Part shown: positions 1-11,300 of the stretch, one piece after another
Numbering within the stretch: the stretch's first letter is position 1
Layout: every line of letters starts with the position of its first letter
Origin: JAVBWO01 sp036677375
Lineage (GTDB): Bacteria > Bacillota > Dehalobacteriia > UBA4068 > UBA4997
Assembly: GCA_036677375.1 (NCBI GenBank)
Contig: JAVBWO010000017.1
Span: forward strand, 1-63,447
Length of the DNA stretch: 63,447 bases
Direction of reading: 5' to 3'
Position numbers and translations under genes: made by a program
Notes under the pieces: model-generated
Database searches by the model: none
The model's input: only the letters and a program-made list of their open reading frames with translations
What the model was told of the DNA's origin: nothing

Positions 1-170
1 ATGGCTGAAAATTTCTTCTCAATACTCAAAACGGAGTGCATTCACCGCTATAAGCTCAACACCTTTGACGAAGCCAGACAGTTGATCGATGAATATATTG
101 ATTTCTACAACAACGCATTCAGACAAAAACCAGCCTGACACCACTCGAAAAACGGCGCCAGGCTGTGTAA
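1..170 (+). pseudogene. IS3-family transposase (OrfB) C-terminal remnant
   Basis: Translation from base 1 gives MAENFFSILKTECI followed by a DEYIDFYNN segment, the typical end of the rve/DDE integrase domain of IS3-family OrfB proteins. The frame stops at 136-138 after FRQKPA. The usual family ending (TSLTPLEKRRQAV, stop at 168-170) continues in another frame, so a frameshift separates the two parts. Only the last ~55 residues are in the window. Most likely this is a broken insertion-sequence copy, although the rest may lie beyond the left edge. Confidence 0.8.
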
Positions 171-205
171 TTCTTTGATATCCTACGATTGGGCTTTTTA
201 TTCCG

Positions 206-230
206 TGTCCGTCAATCTTGGCGCGGTACA
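206..230. repeat. putative right terminal inverted repeat of the IS3-type element
   Basis: About 35 bases after the transposase remnant stops there is a segment beginning TGTCCGTCAATCTTGG and ending in GGTACA. It has the TG...CA form and position expected of an IS3-family right end. The left end is outside the window, so the inverted partner cannot be checked. Confidence 0.45.
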
Positions 231-267
231 CTATCTGCTCTTGCCAGGGGCCCTATTCGGTTTACTT

Positions 268-3200
268 CTATAAGATCAGATCAATAAATCTCATCAAAAC
301 AGCCGCTACTTCAGCACGGGAAGCATTACCTTCAGGATCAAGCATCCCACCGGGCTGTCCGTTGATCAATCCGGACTGGGTTGCCCATTGCATTGCTTCT
401 ACCGCATAATCCGATACGCTGTCCGCGTCATGGTATGCGGACAGATCACCGGTTGCTGTGGTATCGGTGCCGATATACTTGGCATAACGATAGAGAATGG
501 AGGCCAGTTGCTCCCTGGTGATATTGTCGTTGGTACCAAAGCTGCCGTCGCCGTATCCGCCTACAATATTGTTTGCCGCCGCCCATCCCACCGCATTGGC
601 ATACCACTCGCCATCCGTCACATCAGAGAAGGTTTCCCCTTCTCCCGAGGTCAATCCATTAAGACGGTGCAAAACCGTAACCAGCATGGCGCGCGTCATC
701 GCCGAATTAGGCGAGAACTCATTTTCACTCATTCCGGTAAACAGATTATGCGCCGCTACAAAGTTAATGGCATCCGTACTCCAGTGACCGCTGATATCAT
801 TAAACTGCTGGCTGTTGTCAATAATTTCATACTGACCGCCGCCTTGGATAATAAAGGATACGCCATTCGTGCCTACCAAAGACCAAGGCACGATATGCCG
901 GTTACCGCTGGCATCGCTATAGACCACCACCCAACACGAGCCGCTGGTATTATCAGGAAGTTGAGGTATCAGGTCATTGATATCAATACCATCTTTCAAC
1001 ATACCAACCGGGATGACAATCCTGACGCCATTGCCAGAAATCACGATCTCTTTTGTTTTGTTCAGTTCGATGAGTTTTTCATTGGTTACCTGGGAGATAA
1101 CGCCTTTTTTCTCGGTCAACGCAACCAAAATACTGCCGTCTGATTGAACGGTATATTCCGGTTCCTCCGGTTCTTCCGGTTCCGCGCTGATGGAACCGCC
1201 ACCGCCGCCACCGCCCTTATAAGTAAACTGAGCGGCTACCATAACATTGGAGGCGGGCATGATAAAGGTTGTAGACAAAGCCGTCGCGTCAGCTAAAGTA
1301 ACCGCACCGCCGTTCACCGTCCAACCGCTGAATACATAATTGGCCCTCGGGGTCGCGGTCAATGTAATCTCTTCGCCTTCAATGGCTTGATTGACGTTGG
1401 TTAAGATGCTACCGCCGGAGGGTGCCACAGGAATGGTAATGGCATAAAGCGGTTTGGCTTCAGTATGAATATCTAAATCATTGCCGGTGGCGTTTACCAC
1501 ACAGATCCAAGAACCGTCCGCTTGTTTCGCGATACTGTCAAAACCATCAAGTCCTGTCGCTCCGGCATTACCAGTCACGCTGACTAATGTGATACGATAC
1601 CCACTTTCCGGCACAACGGTAAAGGTTGCGGAAGCACCCTCCCGGATGCCACCGGGGAACATCGCAGGAGAAAAGACGGGAGCGATGTTGCAATCATAAC
1701 TTGTCATTGCCACACTGTAAGTAACAATGTCCTTAAAGCTTACTACCACATTGGCATCACCCGATAAAGCGTCAATAACATAAGTGGTATCGACCAGGTT
1801 TACGCCCAGATCATTTTTGACGTCCACGCCGTTTAAGGTCCATTTATCCACCATCTTGCCACTTTCAGGGGCCGCGACAAACTGAAGCTCGCTGCCGTTG
1901 CCGACACTGTTGTCGCCACTTTCAAAGCTGACGCCATCCGAGGTTGCGGATGTGATGGCGCCGCCGCCGTTGACATCTACATCATAGGTAACGGTGGAAT
2001 AGGTCTGCGCTCCGAAGACCACCTCAACGGTAATATCGTCTGAAATTTCGTTAAAGATCCATTTCTTAACATTGGTTAATTCCGTAACCCCGTCGATCTT
2101 CCAGTTTTCCACCATGAAATTTGGCTCCGGTGCAACAGTGAGGACAACATCGTCTCCCTTGAACACGGGAATGGTTTCACCGGAGGCTATTTCTACCGGC
2201 TCACCGCCATTTAAGGTGTAGCTCAAACTGCCGCGCAACCCATAAGTAACGGATATGGTATAGGCGTTATTGTTCTTGAATACGGCTTCCACGGTAGTTA
2301 CCTGATCCAAAGCAGCGATGGTTAGTTTATCGTCTGCTGTGAATACTTCCGTTCCATTAACGATCCACTTGTCAAACACATAACCGTAAACCGGCGAAGC
2401 GGTGAATACAAGAGCCGAACCGCCCGCGATATTACTCAAGTCCGCTGTCTCTACCCCGTTTACCGTGACCGACACCGAGTTTTGATCGCTGCCTGGGCCG
2501 GCAACCTCCAGGTTTACGCTATAATGTTCATTCTCCGTTGCCGCCGCGATGGTAGTATCCGCCAACATTGTAAAGGCATAGCTTTGGTTGTCGCCGCTCA
2601 CCCCTGTTGTAACGGGCTGCCCGTCCTGGGTCCAGACGGCGTCGCCCTTTACGGCATAGCCTGGCTTGGACGTTACGGTGACGACTTTGTCACCTGGAAT
2701 TTTGCTACCGGAAACGGCTGTTACCAATTCATCCTGCATGGTCGTATCGTTGTACTTCAAATAACTAGCCTGCAGATCTCCCTCTAAATTGATGGTATAT
2801 TCGTCACGGGCTAAGATGGCATAGAGCACGGTAGCACCGCTGCCCATGGTAATTTGGCAAGTATTGCTACCGTCCTCGTTGGGTGCTCCCACAGGATAGG
2901 ACGGGCTCTTGCCGATTTCGGTCAACTGCCATTTATCGAAATGATAACCTGCCGCCGGAGTTGCCTTGAAAGTAAACTCTGCCCCGCTCATGGCCACATC
3001 GCCGCTTTGCATCACAGTATTGCTGGTGCATTCGACGGTGCCGGTGCCGACCGCCGCCAGATAGCTCAAGGTCTTTTGCGCCACCTCGAATTCCACCGTA
3101 ATGATGATACTTTCATCCTTCATGCTGTGAACATAGGTCAGCGTGCTGCCGGCACCGCTGTCAGGAAGCACATTACCGTGACTGTCCGTGACTGTCCAGC

Positions 3201-6200
3201 TTTTCACCGCGTAGCCGGTATTGGGCGTTGCTAAAAAGACCAGCGTATTGGAACTGGCATATTGTGTCGTCCAATTGATATTATCATTGCCTTCCGGGGA
3301 AATGAGCTGAATGGTACCGACATCCTTGTTATTGACTTGCTTGGCAATACCGCTAACGGAATATTTGGGACCGGTAATAATAAAGGTCCCGGGAATATAG
3401 CTAATGGAGTAGTTGCTGTATTTTGGTCCCACAGGATTGCCGGGCGTTCCTACGATGGTATATAAGCCGGGGTCGGTATTCTTTTTGGGATCGGGATCAT
3501 TACTGGTAATGGTTACTTCAGTACCCGCGCTGTTGATCGCTTTTACCACCAGGCCAAGATCGGCAATGGAGTCATCGTTGGCCCACGTTCCGTTTTCTAA
3601 GGTCAGTATACTGTCTGTGGGGTGACTAACGCTTCCGGTCACACCGTTTTGGTCTGTGATACCGATGGTAATTTCCCGCTGTTTTACGATAAATTCCTTG
3701 GAAGCTACCACCTGGTCGCCTACGGAGGCGGTCAATGTAAAGCTGCCCGCCTGAGTGGCAGTAACAGAGCTGTCGCTGGTGAAGTTGCTAATTACTTGCG
3801 GATCAAGCCACACATAATATCCGTAGTCATTGTCAAAGGCAGTTTCCCACACATATTGAATCACCTGGTAGTTAACCGTGCCTTCCACAGCTGAGGTGGT
3901 GGTAATTCCATCTGTTTTCTGTACGCTTTTCAGGGTGGGATTGAAAGGATCGCCATAGGTATAGCTGCTGTCAAGGGTGAGTACATAGCCGCTACCGCTG
4001 CCGGATAGATAAGGAATGGCATTCTCTGTGGTCAGAGATTGAAAAACGCGGCTACCGGAATAGTAGGCGGTAATCTCATAAACACCTTCGGGCAGCGAGC
4101 TGTCCAGGGTAAGACTGGCTGTAGAGGTACCCTCCGATTCCGCCGATTCATCCGGGACAAGGGCGACCGTGAAAGCTTTACTGTAATCCGCGCCGGTGAT
4201 CGTAAAAGTCACATTACCGGTGGGAGCGGCATGATGATTCTGTTGCTTGGATTTTAAACTAATTGATATCTTGGGAACTGTCTGGCTGTTTACGGTGGTA
4301 TCAATGACGGTAAAACCTCCGTCCACCACAACCGGTATCCGTTTGGCATATTGCAGCGTAAAGGTTTCAGAATAAGCGGAGAGATAGAAACTGTTATAGA
4401 TGGCATTGACCCGGCAGCGGTATTGGCCTTCATCGGCCAGACCGGCGGATTTAAAGGTATAGCTTGTATTGATGGCGCCGGCAATGTCAATCCAGCCGAT
4501 GTCTGTTAATTTCTGCCATTGATATCTGGGTGTTTGTGAATAATCTGTTATATTGGTGACATTAACCGTCACGGTGCTCACGGAATCCGGGTAAACCAGA
4601 AGGGTACCGTTTTCTACTCCCGTCAGGCTGATATCGGGATAGCCCATATCAATCTTGGTCTTGGCGGTATAGACGGCGCTCAGGATGCTGTCTGTGGGCT
4701 GAGACGCTCCTACTACCTGTATCTGATAATCATACTCGGTATAAGGATCCAGACCGGTATCGATATACTGAAAGTATCTGGTACCATCTTCCGCATCAAC
4801 ATCAACGGCATCCGAGGCGGGAACAAAAGCCAACTCATAGCTGCCGCTGCCGTCTGGGAACACATAATAGCGGTAGATCTGGAAGCCTGCCGCGGCGCCG
4901 TCATACGACCAGGTCAGCTTAATCTGTTTATCGGTGGTTCCCGTCATATCCTGCTGGAAATCAGTAGGTAGTTTAGGCGGGGCTGTAACATCAGTTACCA
5001 GATAGTCAACTACCGGGAAGCTGTATCCGTTACCGGAATACTGATAGGAAAAAACTTTCCAAACATAATTGTAACCATAAGGCTCCGCTTCTTTTGGCAT
5101 ATTGTAGACCTGGCCCACAAAGCTGCTCCCCGATGTGGTGACGGTAACCTGACTGGAACCATGCTCATAGCCGGCGCTGATACCGAACACAAAATCACCG
5201 GGACCCGCGCCCACCTTAGCTTCTACGGTATTGGTATTGGTATAGCTCTTTTCCGTCTCGGAGGTCATACTGATCTCCTGCGTCACCGAACCCAAGCCAA
5301 AGTTGACGCCCGACCAGTCGCCATTATAGGAGATGGCATTGCTGTAACCAGAAGCGCTGGAGGGATAAGTGGCAGGATCGCCAACGGTATGGGTCAGCAC
5401 ATCTCCGGCAATTTTAGGCAGCTCAGCATAGTCGGCCGCGATCTTTTCATAGGTGTCCAGCGGCAGCACCTTCACGGAGGCGATGTGCGGAATATTCACT
5501 GACATGTGCTGAACATCGTAGCCGCTGCAAACACCAGTAGTTTCATTGATGATAGGAACAAGAGATTCGTAAACATAGGTTTCCATGGGAATGGAATAGA
5601 AAGCCACCGCATCGGAACCCGCGGAGGTGGCATAGCTGATGGACTGCTCTAATGTGGAGGAATTGACTGTTTCCCATGTCCAGCCATGCTCATATGATAA
5701 TTCCGTTTCTATGCTGGCCACTTTGCAGCCGAATACCTCAAAATCGTGTTCGAAGCTGACATAAGCGCCGATATTCAAGGTATTGGAGGTGGAACTCCCC
5801 GTACCGCTGCCGGTGGTGGAGGTATAGGAGGTTTCAGATTCCATATAGCTGCCGCTGAGCGCATCATTATCCAAATCGGCAAAATAGGGGGCCGAAGACA
5901 TGACCGCCAGCACTCTGGGATCGGTATATCTGATATAGTGTGTGCCCGTATATTTTAGAAGTGAGGTATCCTGGTCGGTATTGAGCTTACAGAAGGATGT
6001 GGTAAAGTTAACGTCTGTGGTACGGTTCACGGCAATACCGCCGCTTCCGCCATAGACGCCCAGCATATCCAGATCGCCGGGCAAAGAATCGTCGGTAGGA
6101 ATCCCCAGCAAATGATACCACCATGCCAAATAGGGAGGAAGCTGGGTGGCAACAACGGGAACATAATACTGCATCACTTGCAGGGTTTCTTTGCCGGCGC

Positions 6201-7791
6201 CGGTGAAATCGGCCGCAACAATTCCATATTCCACATAGTATTTCTGTTTATTGCCCATATTTTTATTGAATGACGTATTTTGATCCAAGGCTGTGCTAAT
6301 AATCAGACCGTTATCGCCGTATTCAAAGAGCAGGCTATCCAGATAGATCGAAGCCGCATGCCCTGCCCCGTTCATGTTCACCGTCGCGATATTGGCGACA
6401 CAGGCCGGTGTACTGTAAAATTTATCTCCGTGACTTGCCATAACGGTATTGACATAGCTGCCGTCTTTCTTTTCAAAGAGGTTGAAATTTTTGGCAATAC
6501 TTTGGATGAAGCGGTCGTTGGTACCGTCATATGTATAGACCCCGATAAAACGGGTGTTGGGATTGCCGTTTGCAATATCGGTGGACAGCTGACCGCCCAA
6601 AACCAAATCGTTCACATTATCACCGTCAATGTCGCCGTAAGCAAAAGCGGCGCGGACGATACCGGACGTATTGTAGCTTAAGTCAATGGTTTTCTTGGTC
6701 TGGAGCATATTGCTGCTGCTGCCGTAGAGAACTACCGCCTGGCAGCCGTTGTTTTTATCAGAGCCGTAATAGTAGCCCCAGGTCAAAGCCAGATCGTCCG
6801 TACCGTTGCAGTTAAAATCGCCGGCAGTTAAAGAAACCATATTGGAAACATACGGAGATTCATTGAAGTAATAGGTCCAGACTTTTTTCCAACTATCTGC
6901 GTTGAGATAAGCATCCGGCGTATCAAAGGAGGTAACGGCAAGGCGATAGATCTCCACGCGGGATTTCCCTTGCTCCGCCACATAGACCGCCACTTCGTCG
7001 ATGCCGTTATTGTCAAAGTCGCCGGTGGCAACCTTCAGATAGTTCTGCATCAGATAAGGAGATGCTGCAAAGTCTTCCTCCATCTGGTTGCCGCTGTTGC
7101 CAATGACAGCGCTGGTATCAAGCAGGGTTTTTGCCCCGCTCATGCTGCCGGTTACCGCATCGGCGAAATAGAGATATAAGCCGCCGTTTTTACTGAGGGA
7201 ACCGGCGCCAACAGTAACCACCTGGCCTTGTTTCCCAACGGAAGCTTCGTTGCCGATGAAATTACCGGAGGCAGTGGCAGTAGCCGCAAAAGTTGTCATC
7301 TGAGTGGTACGCGTGTTTTCTACAGAATAAGATGGATAAGTTAAAGTGACGGTCTTATCCGTATAGGCCTCTTCATTGAAAGTCTGACTGCCTTGAGAAG
7401 TGTAAAAGTCAGTCAAGGTCTTGTTTAAAGCCTTATTATGGCCATACAACAAGTTTTGCAGGCTGAAAATACTGGTGACGGTGGTCTTTGTACCCACCAC
7501 GTCACTACCGGATGTGATATTTTCTACCGTTGTTGTGGGGCCGCTGGTTTTTTTCACTCCCGTAACGAACAGCTCGTAGACCGGATTAACCGTTACGCTG
7601 TCTCTCCCATAAGGATTTTCCGTGGTGTTGGGATCATAGCCTTCCGGCAAAGCGGAGGTATCGATCCCCAGGGCATCCAGGGCATTCATGCTGCCGATGT
7701 CATCGCTTGCCGCCAGCACCGGCAACGCAAATGCCGCAATCAGTGCCAAAAACACTACCACGGTAAGGATCAGAGATTTGTTTTTTTTCAT
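268..7791 (-). CDS. giant secreted SLH-domain surface protein (FG-GAP, FN3/Ig-like and InlB-type repeats)
   Basis: A 2,507-residue exported protein. The start is the ATG of MKKNKSLILTVVV, preceded by AAAGGAGAGTGAATAT and followed by a signal peptide ending near ALPVLA. A longer frame starting nine codons upstream would include this ribosome site and is rejected. Domains in order: FG-GAP/VCBS-like repeats (about 250-560, motifs GDFDNNGIDEVAVY, GDFNCNGTDDLAL, GDIDGDNVNDLVL); a Ser/Thr-rich beta segment (about 645-910) resembling aerolysin/ETX-MTX2 folds; FN3 (about 920-1030); an Ig-like domain; MBG/Ig-like modules; many InlB/bacterial-repeat modules (about 1440-2220); a GGGGGGG linker and acidic PEEPEEPE stretch; and three C-terminal SLH modules (about 2320-2505) that should anchor it to secondary cell-wall polymer. 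Probably monocistronic. Function beyond surface display or adhesion is unknown. Confidence 0.9.
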   Translation of the reverse strand: MKKNKSLILTVVVFLALIAAFALPVLAASDDIGSMNALDALGIDTSALPEGYDPNTTENPYGRDSVTVNPVYELFVTGVKKTSGPTTTVENITSGSDVVGTKTTVTSIFSLQNLLYGHNKALNKTLTDFYTSQGSQTFNEEAYTDKTVTLTYPSYSVENTRTTQMTTFAATATASGNFIGNEASVGKQGQVVTVGAGSLSKNGGLYLYFADAVTGSMSGAKTLLDTSAVIGNSGNQMEEDFAASPYLMQNYLKVATGDFDNNGIDEVAVYVAEQGKSRVEIYRLAVTSFDTPDAYLNADSWKKVWTYYFNESPYVSNMVSLTAGDFNCNGTDDLALTWGYYYGSDKNNGCQAVVLYGSSSNMLQTKKTIDLSYNTSGIVRAAFAYGDIDGDNVNDLVLGGQLSTDIANGNPNTRFIGVYTYDGTNDRFIQSIAKNFNLFEKKDGSYVNTVMASHGDKFYSTPACVANIATVNMNGAGHAASIYLDSLLFEYGDNGLIISTALDQNTSFNKNMGNKQKYYVEYGIVAADFTGAGKETLQVMQYYVPVVATQLPPYLAWWYHLLGIPTDDSLPGDLDMLGVYGGSGGIAVNRTTDVNFTTSFCKLNTDQDTSLLKYTGTHYIRYTDPRVLAVMSSAPYFADLDNDALSGSYMESETSYTSTTGSGTGSSTSNTLNIGAYVSFEHDFEVFGCKVASIETELSYEHGWTWETVNSSTLEQSISYATSAGSDAVAFYSIPMETYVYESLVPIINETTGVCSGYDVQHMSVNIPHIASVKVLPLDTYEKIAADYAELPKIAGDVLTHTVGDPATYPSSASGYSNAISYNGDWSGVNFGLGSVTQEISMTSETEKSYTNTNTVEAKVGAGPGDFVFGISAGYEHGSSQVTVTTSGSSFVGQVYNMPKEAEPYGYNYVWKVFSYQYSGNGYSFPVVDYLVTDVTAPPKLPTDFQQDMTGTTDKQIKLTWSYDGAAAGFQIYRYYVFPDGSGSYELAFVPASDAVDVDAEDGTRYFQYIDTGLDPYTEYDYQIQVVGASQPTDSILSAVYTAKTKIDMGYPDISLTGVENGTLLVYPDSVSTVTVNVTNITDYSQTPRYQWQKLTDIGWIDIAGAINTSYTFKSAGLADEGQYRCRVNAIYNSFYLSAYSETFTLQYAKRIPVVVDGGFTVIDTTVNSQTVPKISISLKSKQQNHHAAPTGNVTFTITGADYSKAFTVALVPDESAESEGTSTASLTLDSSLPEGVYEITAYYSGSRVFQSLTTENAIPYLSGSGSGYVLTLDSSYTYGDPFNPTLKSVQKTDGITTTSAVEGTVNYQVIQYVWETAFDNDYGYYVWLDPQVISNFTSDSSVTATQAGSFTLTASVGDQVVASKEFIVKQREITIGITDQNGVTGSVSHPTDSILTLENGTWANDDSIADLGLVVKAINSAGTEVTITSNDPDPKKNTDPGLYTIVGTPGNPVGPKYSNYSISYIPGTFIITGPKYSVSGIAKQVNNKDVGTIQLISPEGNDNINWTTQYASSNTLVFLATPNTGYAVKSWTVTDSHGNVLPDSGAGSTLTYVHSMKDESIIITVEFEVAQKTLSYLAAVGTGTVECTSNTVMQSGDVAMSGAEFTFKATPAAGYHFDKWQLTEIGKSPSYPVGAPNEDGSNTCQITMGSGATVLYAILARDEYTINLEGDLQASYLKYNDTTMQDELVTAVSGSKIPGDKVVTVTSKPGYAVKGDAVWTQDGQPVTTGVSGDNQSYAFTMLADTTIAAATENEHYSVNLEVAGPGSDQNSVSVTVNGVETADLSNIAGGSALVFTASPVYGYVFDKWIVNGTEVFTADDKLTIAALDQVTTVEAVFKNNNAYTISVTYGLRGSLSYTLNGGEPVEIASGETIPVFKGDDVVLTVAPEPNFMVENWKIDGVTELTNVKKWIFNEISDDITVEVVFGAQTYSTVTYDVDVNGGGAITSATSDGVSFESGDNSVGNGSELQFVAAPESGKMVDKWTLNGVDVKNDLGVNLVDTTYVIDALSGDANVVVSFKDIVTYSVAMTSYDCNIAPVFSPAMFPGGIREGASATFTVVPESGYRITLVSVTGNAGATGLDGFDSIAKQADGSWICVVNATGNDLDIHTEAKPLYAITIPVAPSGGSILTNVNQAIEGEEITLTATPRANYVFSGWTVNGGAVTLADATALSTTFIMPASNVMVAAQFTYKGGGGGGGSISAEPEEPEEPEYTVQSDGSILVALTEKKGVISQVTNEKLIELNKTKEIVISGNGVRIVIPVGMLKDGIDINDLIPQLPDNTSGSCWVVVYSDASGNRHIVPWSLVGTNGVSFIIQGGGQYEIIDNSQQFNDISGHWSTDAINFVAAHNLFTGMSENEFSPNSAMTRAMLVTVLHRLNGLTSGEGETFSDVTDGEWYANAVGWAAANNIVGGYGDGSFGTNDNITREQLASILYRYAKYIGTDTTATGDLSAYHDADSVSDYAVEAMQWATQSGLINGQPGGMLDPEGNASRAEVAAVLMRFIDLIL

Positions 7792-8376
7792 ATATTCACT
7801 CTCCTTTAAAATATCCATTCCTATTTAAACATTTTTTCTCGCACCATACCGGGCTAAGTAACCCCCACTACTTCAGACTCCTTTCCTTCACTTCTTCAAC
7901 AATTGCTACATCTTGTTTACAGTTAACATTTTATTTCATCATATCCACTCTATTGAGGGAATCATATAAAGCATTACAGGCAATATTGTAAAAATCATAA
8001 CATTATTATTATATCATTTGCCAATTTTTTCTTCAATCAGTTAACAAATAAATATTATGCAGACAACTTGCAATAATCAAAAAAGGCTACAGAACTTCCC
8101 AGCTTCTTTTTAGATTACATTGGTAATTTCTACATATATAATAGGTCTTTTACTAAAGATACATGATACTCAGCAAATTAAAAATGAGATGGGTTTTTTA
8201 ATTTAAGACATATCTCTGAATATCGCAACCAATGGGAAGTAATTTACAATGATTGGATATATCAATGAACCATTCCTTCGGTAATCGTTATCAATCATAC
8301 TTTATCTCATCTTTTGGTATATCAAACAAAACATTACAAATAATAACCAACATAATACCAAAAGGGGGGCTATGTT
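7792..8376. other. AT-rich divergent intergenic region between SLH gene and nifJ
   Basis: About 585 bases with no credible gene on either strand. It must hold the promoters of the leftward SLH gene and of rightward nifJ. I see AT-rich tracts but no -35/-10 pair that I would place with confidence, and no recognised riboswitch. Confidence 0.6.
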
Positions 8377-11300
8377 TTGCCAAAAAAAGTAACTGTAGAC
8401 GGCAATCAGGCGGCAGCCTATGCCGCTTACGCTTTTACCGATGTAGCTACCATTTATCCTATAACGCCTTCTTCACCTATGGCGGAGATCACCGATGAAT
8501 GGTCTGCCCTGGGCAAGACCAATCTCTTCGGACAGCGGGTAACCGTCATGGAGATGCAATCCGAAGCAGGGGCCGCCGGCGCCATGCACGGATCACTGGA
8601 AGCCGGAGCCCTGACCACCACTTATACTGCTTCACAAGGGCTTTTACTGATGATCCCCAATATTTATAAAATGGTGGGCGAACTTTTACCCGGGGTATTG
8701 CATATTTCGGCCAGGGCACTGGCTACCCATGCCTTATCGATCTTCGGAGACCACCAGGATGTGATGGCCTGCCGGCAAACGGGGGCGGCGATGCTCGCTT
8801 CGGCCAATGCACAGGAAGTTATGGATTTAGGCTGTATCGCCCATTTATCGGCGATTCAGGGCAAGCTACCGTTTCTCCATTTCTTTGACGGCTTTCGCAC
8901 ATCTCACGAATATCGCAATATCGAAGAAATCGAATACGGCGAACTGTCTAAGATCGTAGATTGGCAGGCAATCAGCGAATTCCGCAACCGGGCGCTGAAC
9001 CCGTCGCATCCCCTGATCAAAGGTACCGCGCAAAACCCCGATATTTATTTTCAGGGTCGGGAAGTACAAAACAAATACTTTGACCGCATTCCCGATATCG
9101 TCGATGCGAATATGCAAAAATATGCGCGAATCACCGGCCGGAGCTATCAGCCTTTCGATTATTACGGCGCTGCCGACGCCACGGATATCATCATTGCCAT
9201 GGGCTCGGTATGTGACACCGTAAAAGATGTCATTGATTTTCTTGCCGCCCGCGGTGAGAAGACCGGCTTGCTGCAAGTACGGCTCTATCGCCCGTTCTCG
9301 GCAAAACATTTTATGGCTTCATTGCCGCTCACTGTCAAAAAAATTGCTGTCTTAGACCGTACCAAGGAACCGGGCGCGCCAGGAGAACCGCTATATCTGG
9401 ACGTTTGTAACATGTTTTCAGGCCGTCCCCATCCGCCGGTCATCGTCGGCGGCCGCTATGGTCTTGGCTCCAAAGACACCACGCCCTTGCAGATCCTCTC
9501 TGTGTTCAACAATCTGAAGACAACGCAGCCTAAGAACAGCTTTACCATCGGGATCATCGACGATGTAACCAACACTTCCTTGCCGGATGATCCCTCATAC
9601 CAGATGCCGGAAAACGGCACTGTCAGCTGTAAATTCTGGGGCTTGGGCTCCGATGGTACAGTGGGCGCCAATAAATCAGCCTGCAAAATCATCGGCGAGC
9701 ATACCGATCTTAACGTACAGGCTTATTTTGCCTATGACAGTAAAAAGTCCGGCGGTACCACCATTTCCCATCTCCGTTTCGGTAAAAATCCCATCCGCGC
9801 CCCTTACCTGGTATATAGCGCCGATTATATCGCTTGCCATAATCCATCTTTTTTGAACCATTATGATCTGGTTTTAGGTTTAAAAAAAGGCGGCGTCTTC
9901 GTCTTGAACTGTGATTTTACACCGGAAAATATTGAACAAAATCTGCCGGCCAGTCTCAAACGATATCTTGCCGCCAATCAAATCCAATTCTATATCATTA
10001 ACGCGGAAAAGATTGCATCGGAGATCGGCTTAGGCAACCGGATCAATATGATTATGCAGGCCGCCTTTTTTAAATTGGCAAATATCATTCCTTCGGACGA
10101 AGTCATTCAATTGCTGAAAGACTCTATTGAAAAAACCTATAGCCGTAAAGGTCAAAACATCGTGGATATGAATAACCGCGCCGTGGACCGGGGCATAGAT
10201 TCCCTGGTAAAAATCAAGGTTCCGGAAGCCTGGGCCCAATTAGAAGATGAAGCGCCTCTCCCAAGCGACGAACCGGAATTCGTGCAAAGAATCCAGCGGG
10301 TCATGGCTCGCAATGAGGGAGACGATTTACCGGTCAGCGCTTTTTTAGGGATGGAGGACGGCGCTTTTCCCCCGGGAACCACTGCTTATGAAAAACGTGG
10401 CATTGCGCCTACTCTTCCCCAATGGCAAATGGATAAATGCATTCAATGCGGCTGGTGTTCTTATATTTGCCCTCACGCCACCATTCGTCTGTTTCTCCTC
10501 GATGAAGCGGAAAGGAAGAAATCGCCGCAGTCATTTTACACCAAAAAGGCCATTGGTAAGGAATTGGGAAGCTATCAGTTACGGGTACAGGTCAGCCCTC
10601 TGGACTGTACTGGATGCGGCAATTGCGCCGATATCTGTCCGGCCAAAGGTAAGGCATTAATCATGGAGCCGGCGCAGCAGGAAATAGAAGCAGAAGCCAG
10701 CAATTGGGAATTTGCTATGACGCTTTCTGAAAAACCGGATATCATCAACCGCTACACCGTTAAGGGCAGCCAGTTTTTACGTCCTCTTTTGGAATTCAAT
10801 GGCGCCTGTCCGGGCTGTGGCGAAACACCATATGTACGGCTATTAACTCAGCTTTTCGGGGAACGAATGATGATCGCCAATGCCACAGGCTGCTCCTCTA
10901 TCTGGGGCGCCAGTGCGCCTTCCATGGCCTATACCACCAATGCCAACGGCCGTGGCCCGGCCTGGGCCAATTCTCTGTTTGAAGACAATGCCGAATATGG
11001 TCTTGGCATGTACTTGGGCGTGCGGCAGCTTCAAGAGCGCCTGAGTGAACTAATTCGGCAAGCCGTCGACTGGCAAGGTTTGGAAACAACCCTGAAAGAA
11101 GCTTTCACAAGCTGGCTCCAAAACCGCTATGATGGCATGGCCTCTTTAAAGGATGCATACCAAATCAAGCAGCTTTTGATAAAAAATAATATTAATAGCA
11201 ATCCCCTATTGATGCAAATTGCTTCTTTACAGGATTATTTGGAAAAGAAATCCATTTGGATGATCGGAGGCGACGGTTGGGCATACGATATCGGCTACGG

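Noticed and set aside
1..267. Intact insertion sequence at the left edge
   Set aside because: Only the last ~55 transposase codons are present and they contain a frameshift; at most a remnant or edge of an element.
268..7791. Repeat tracts in the SLH genes as CRISPR or tandem DNA repeats
   Set aside because: The repeats are at protein level and diverged in DNA; there are no regular short repeats with unique spacers.
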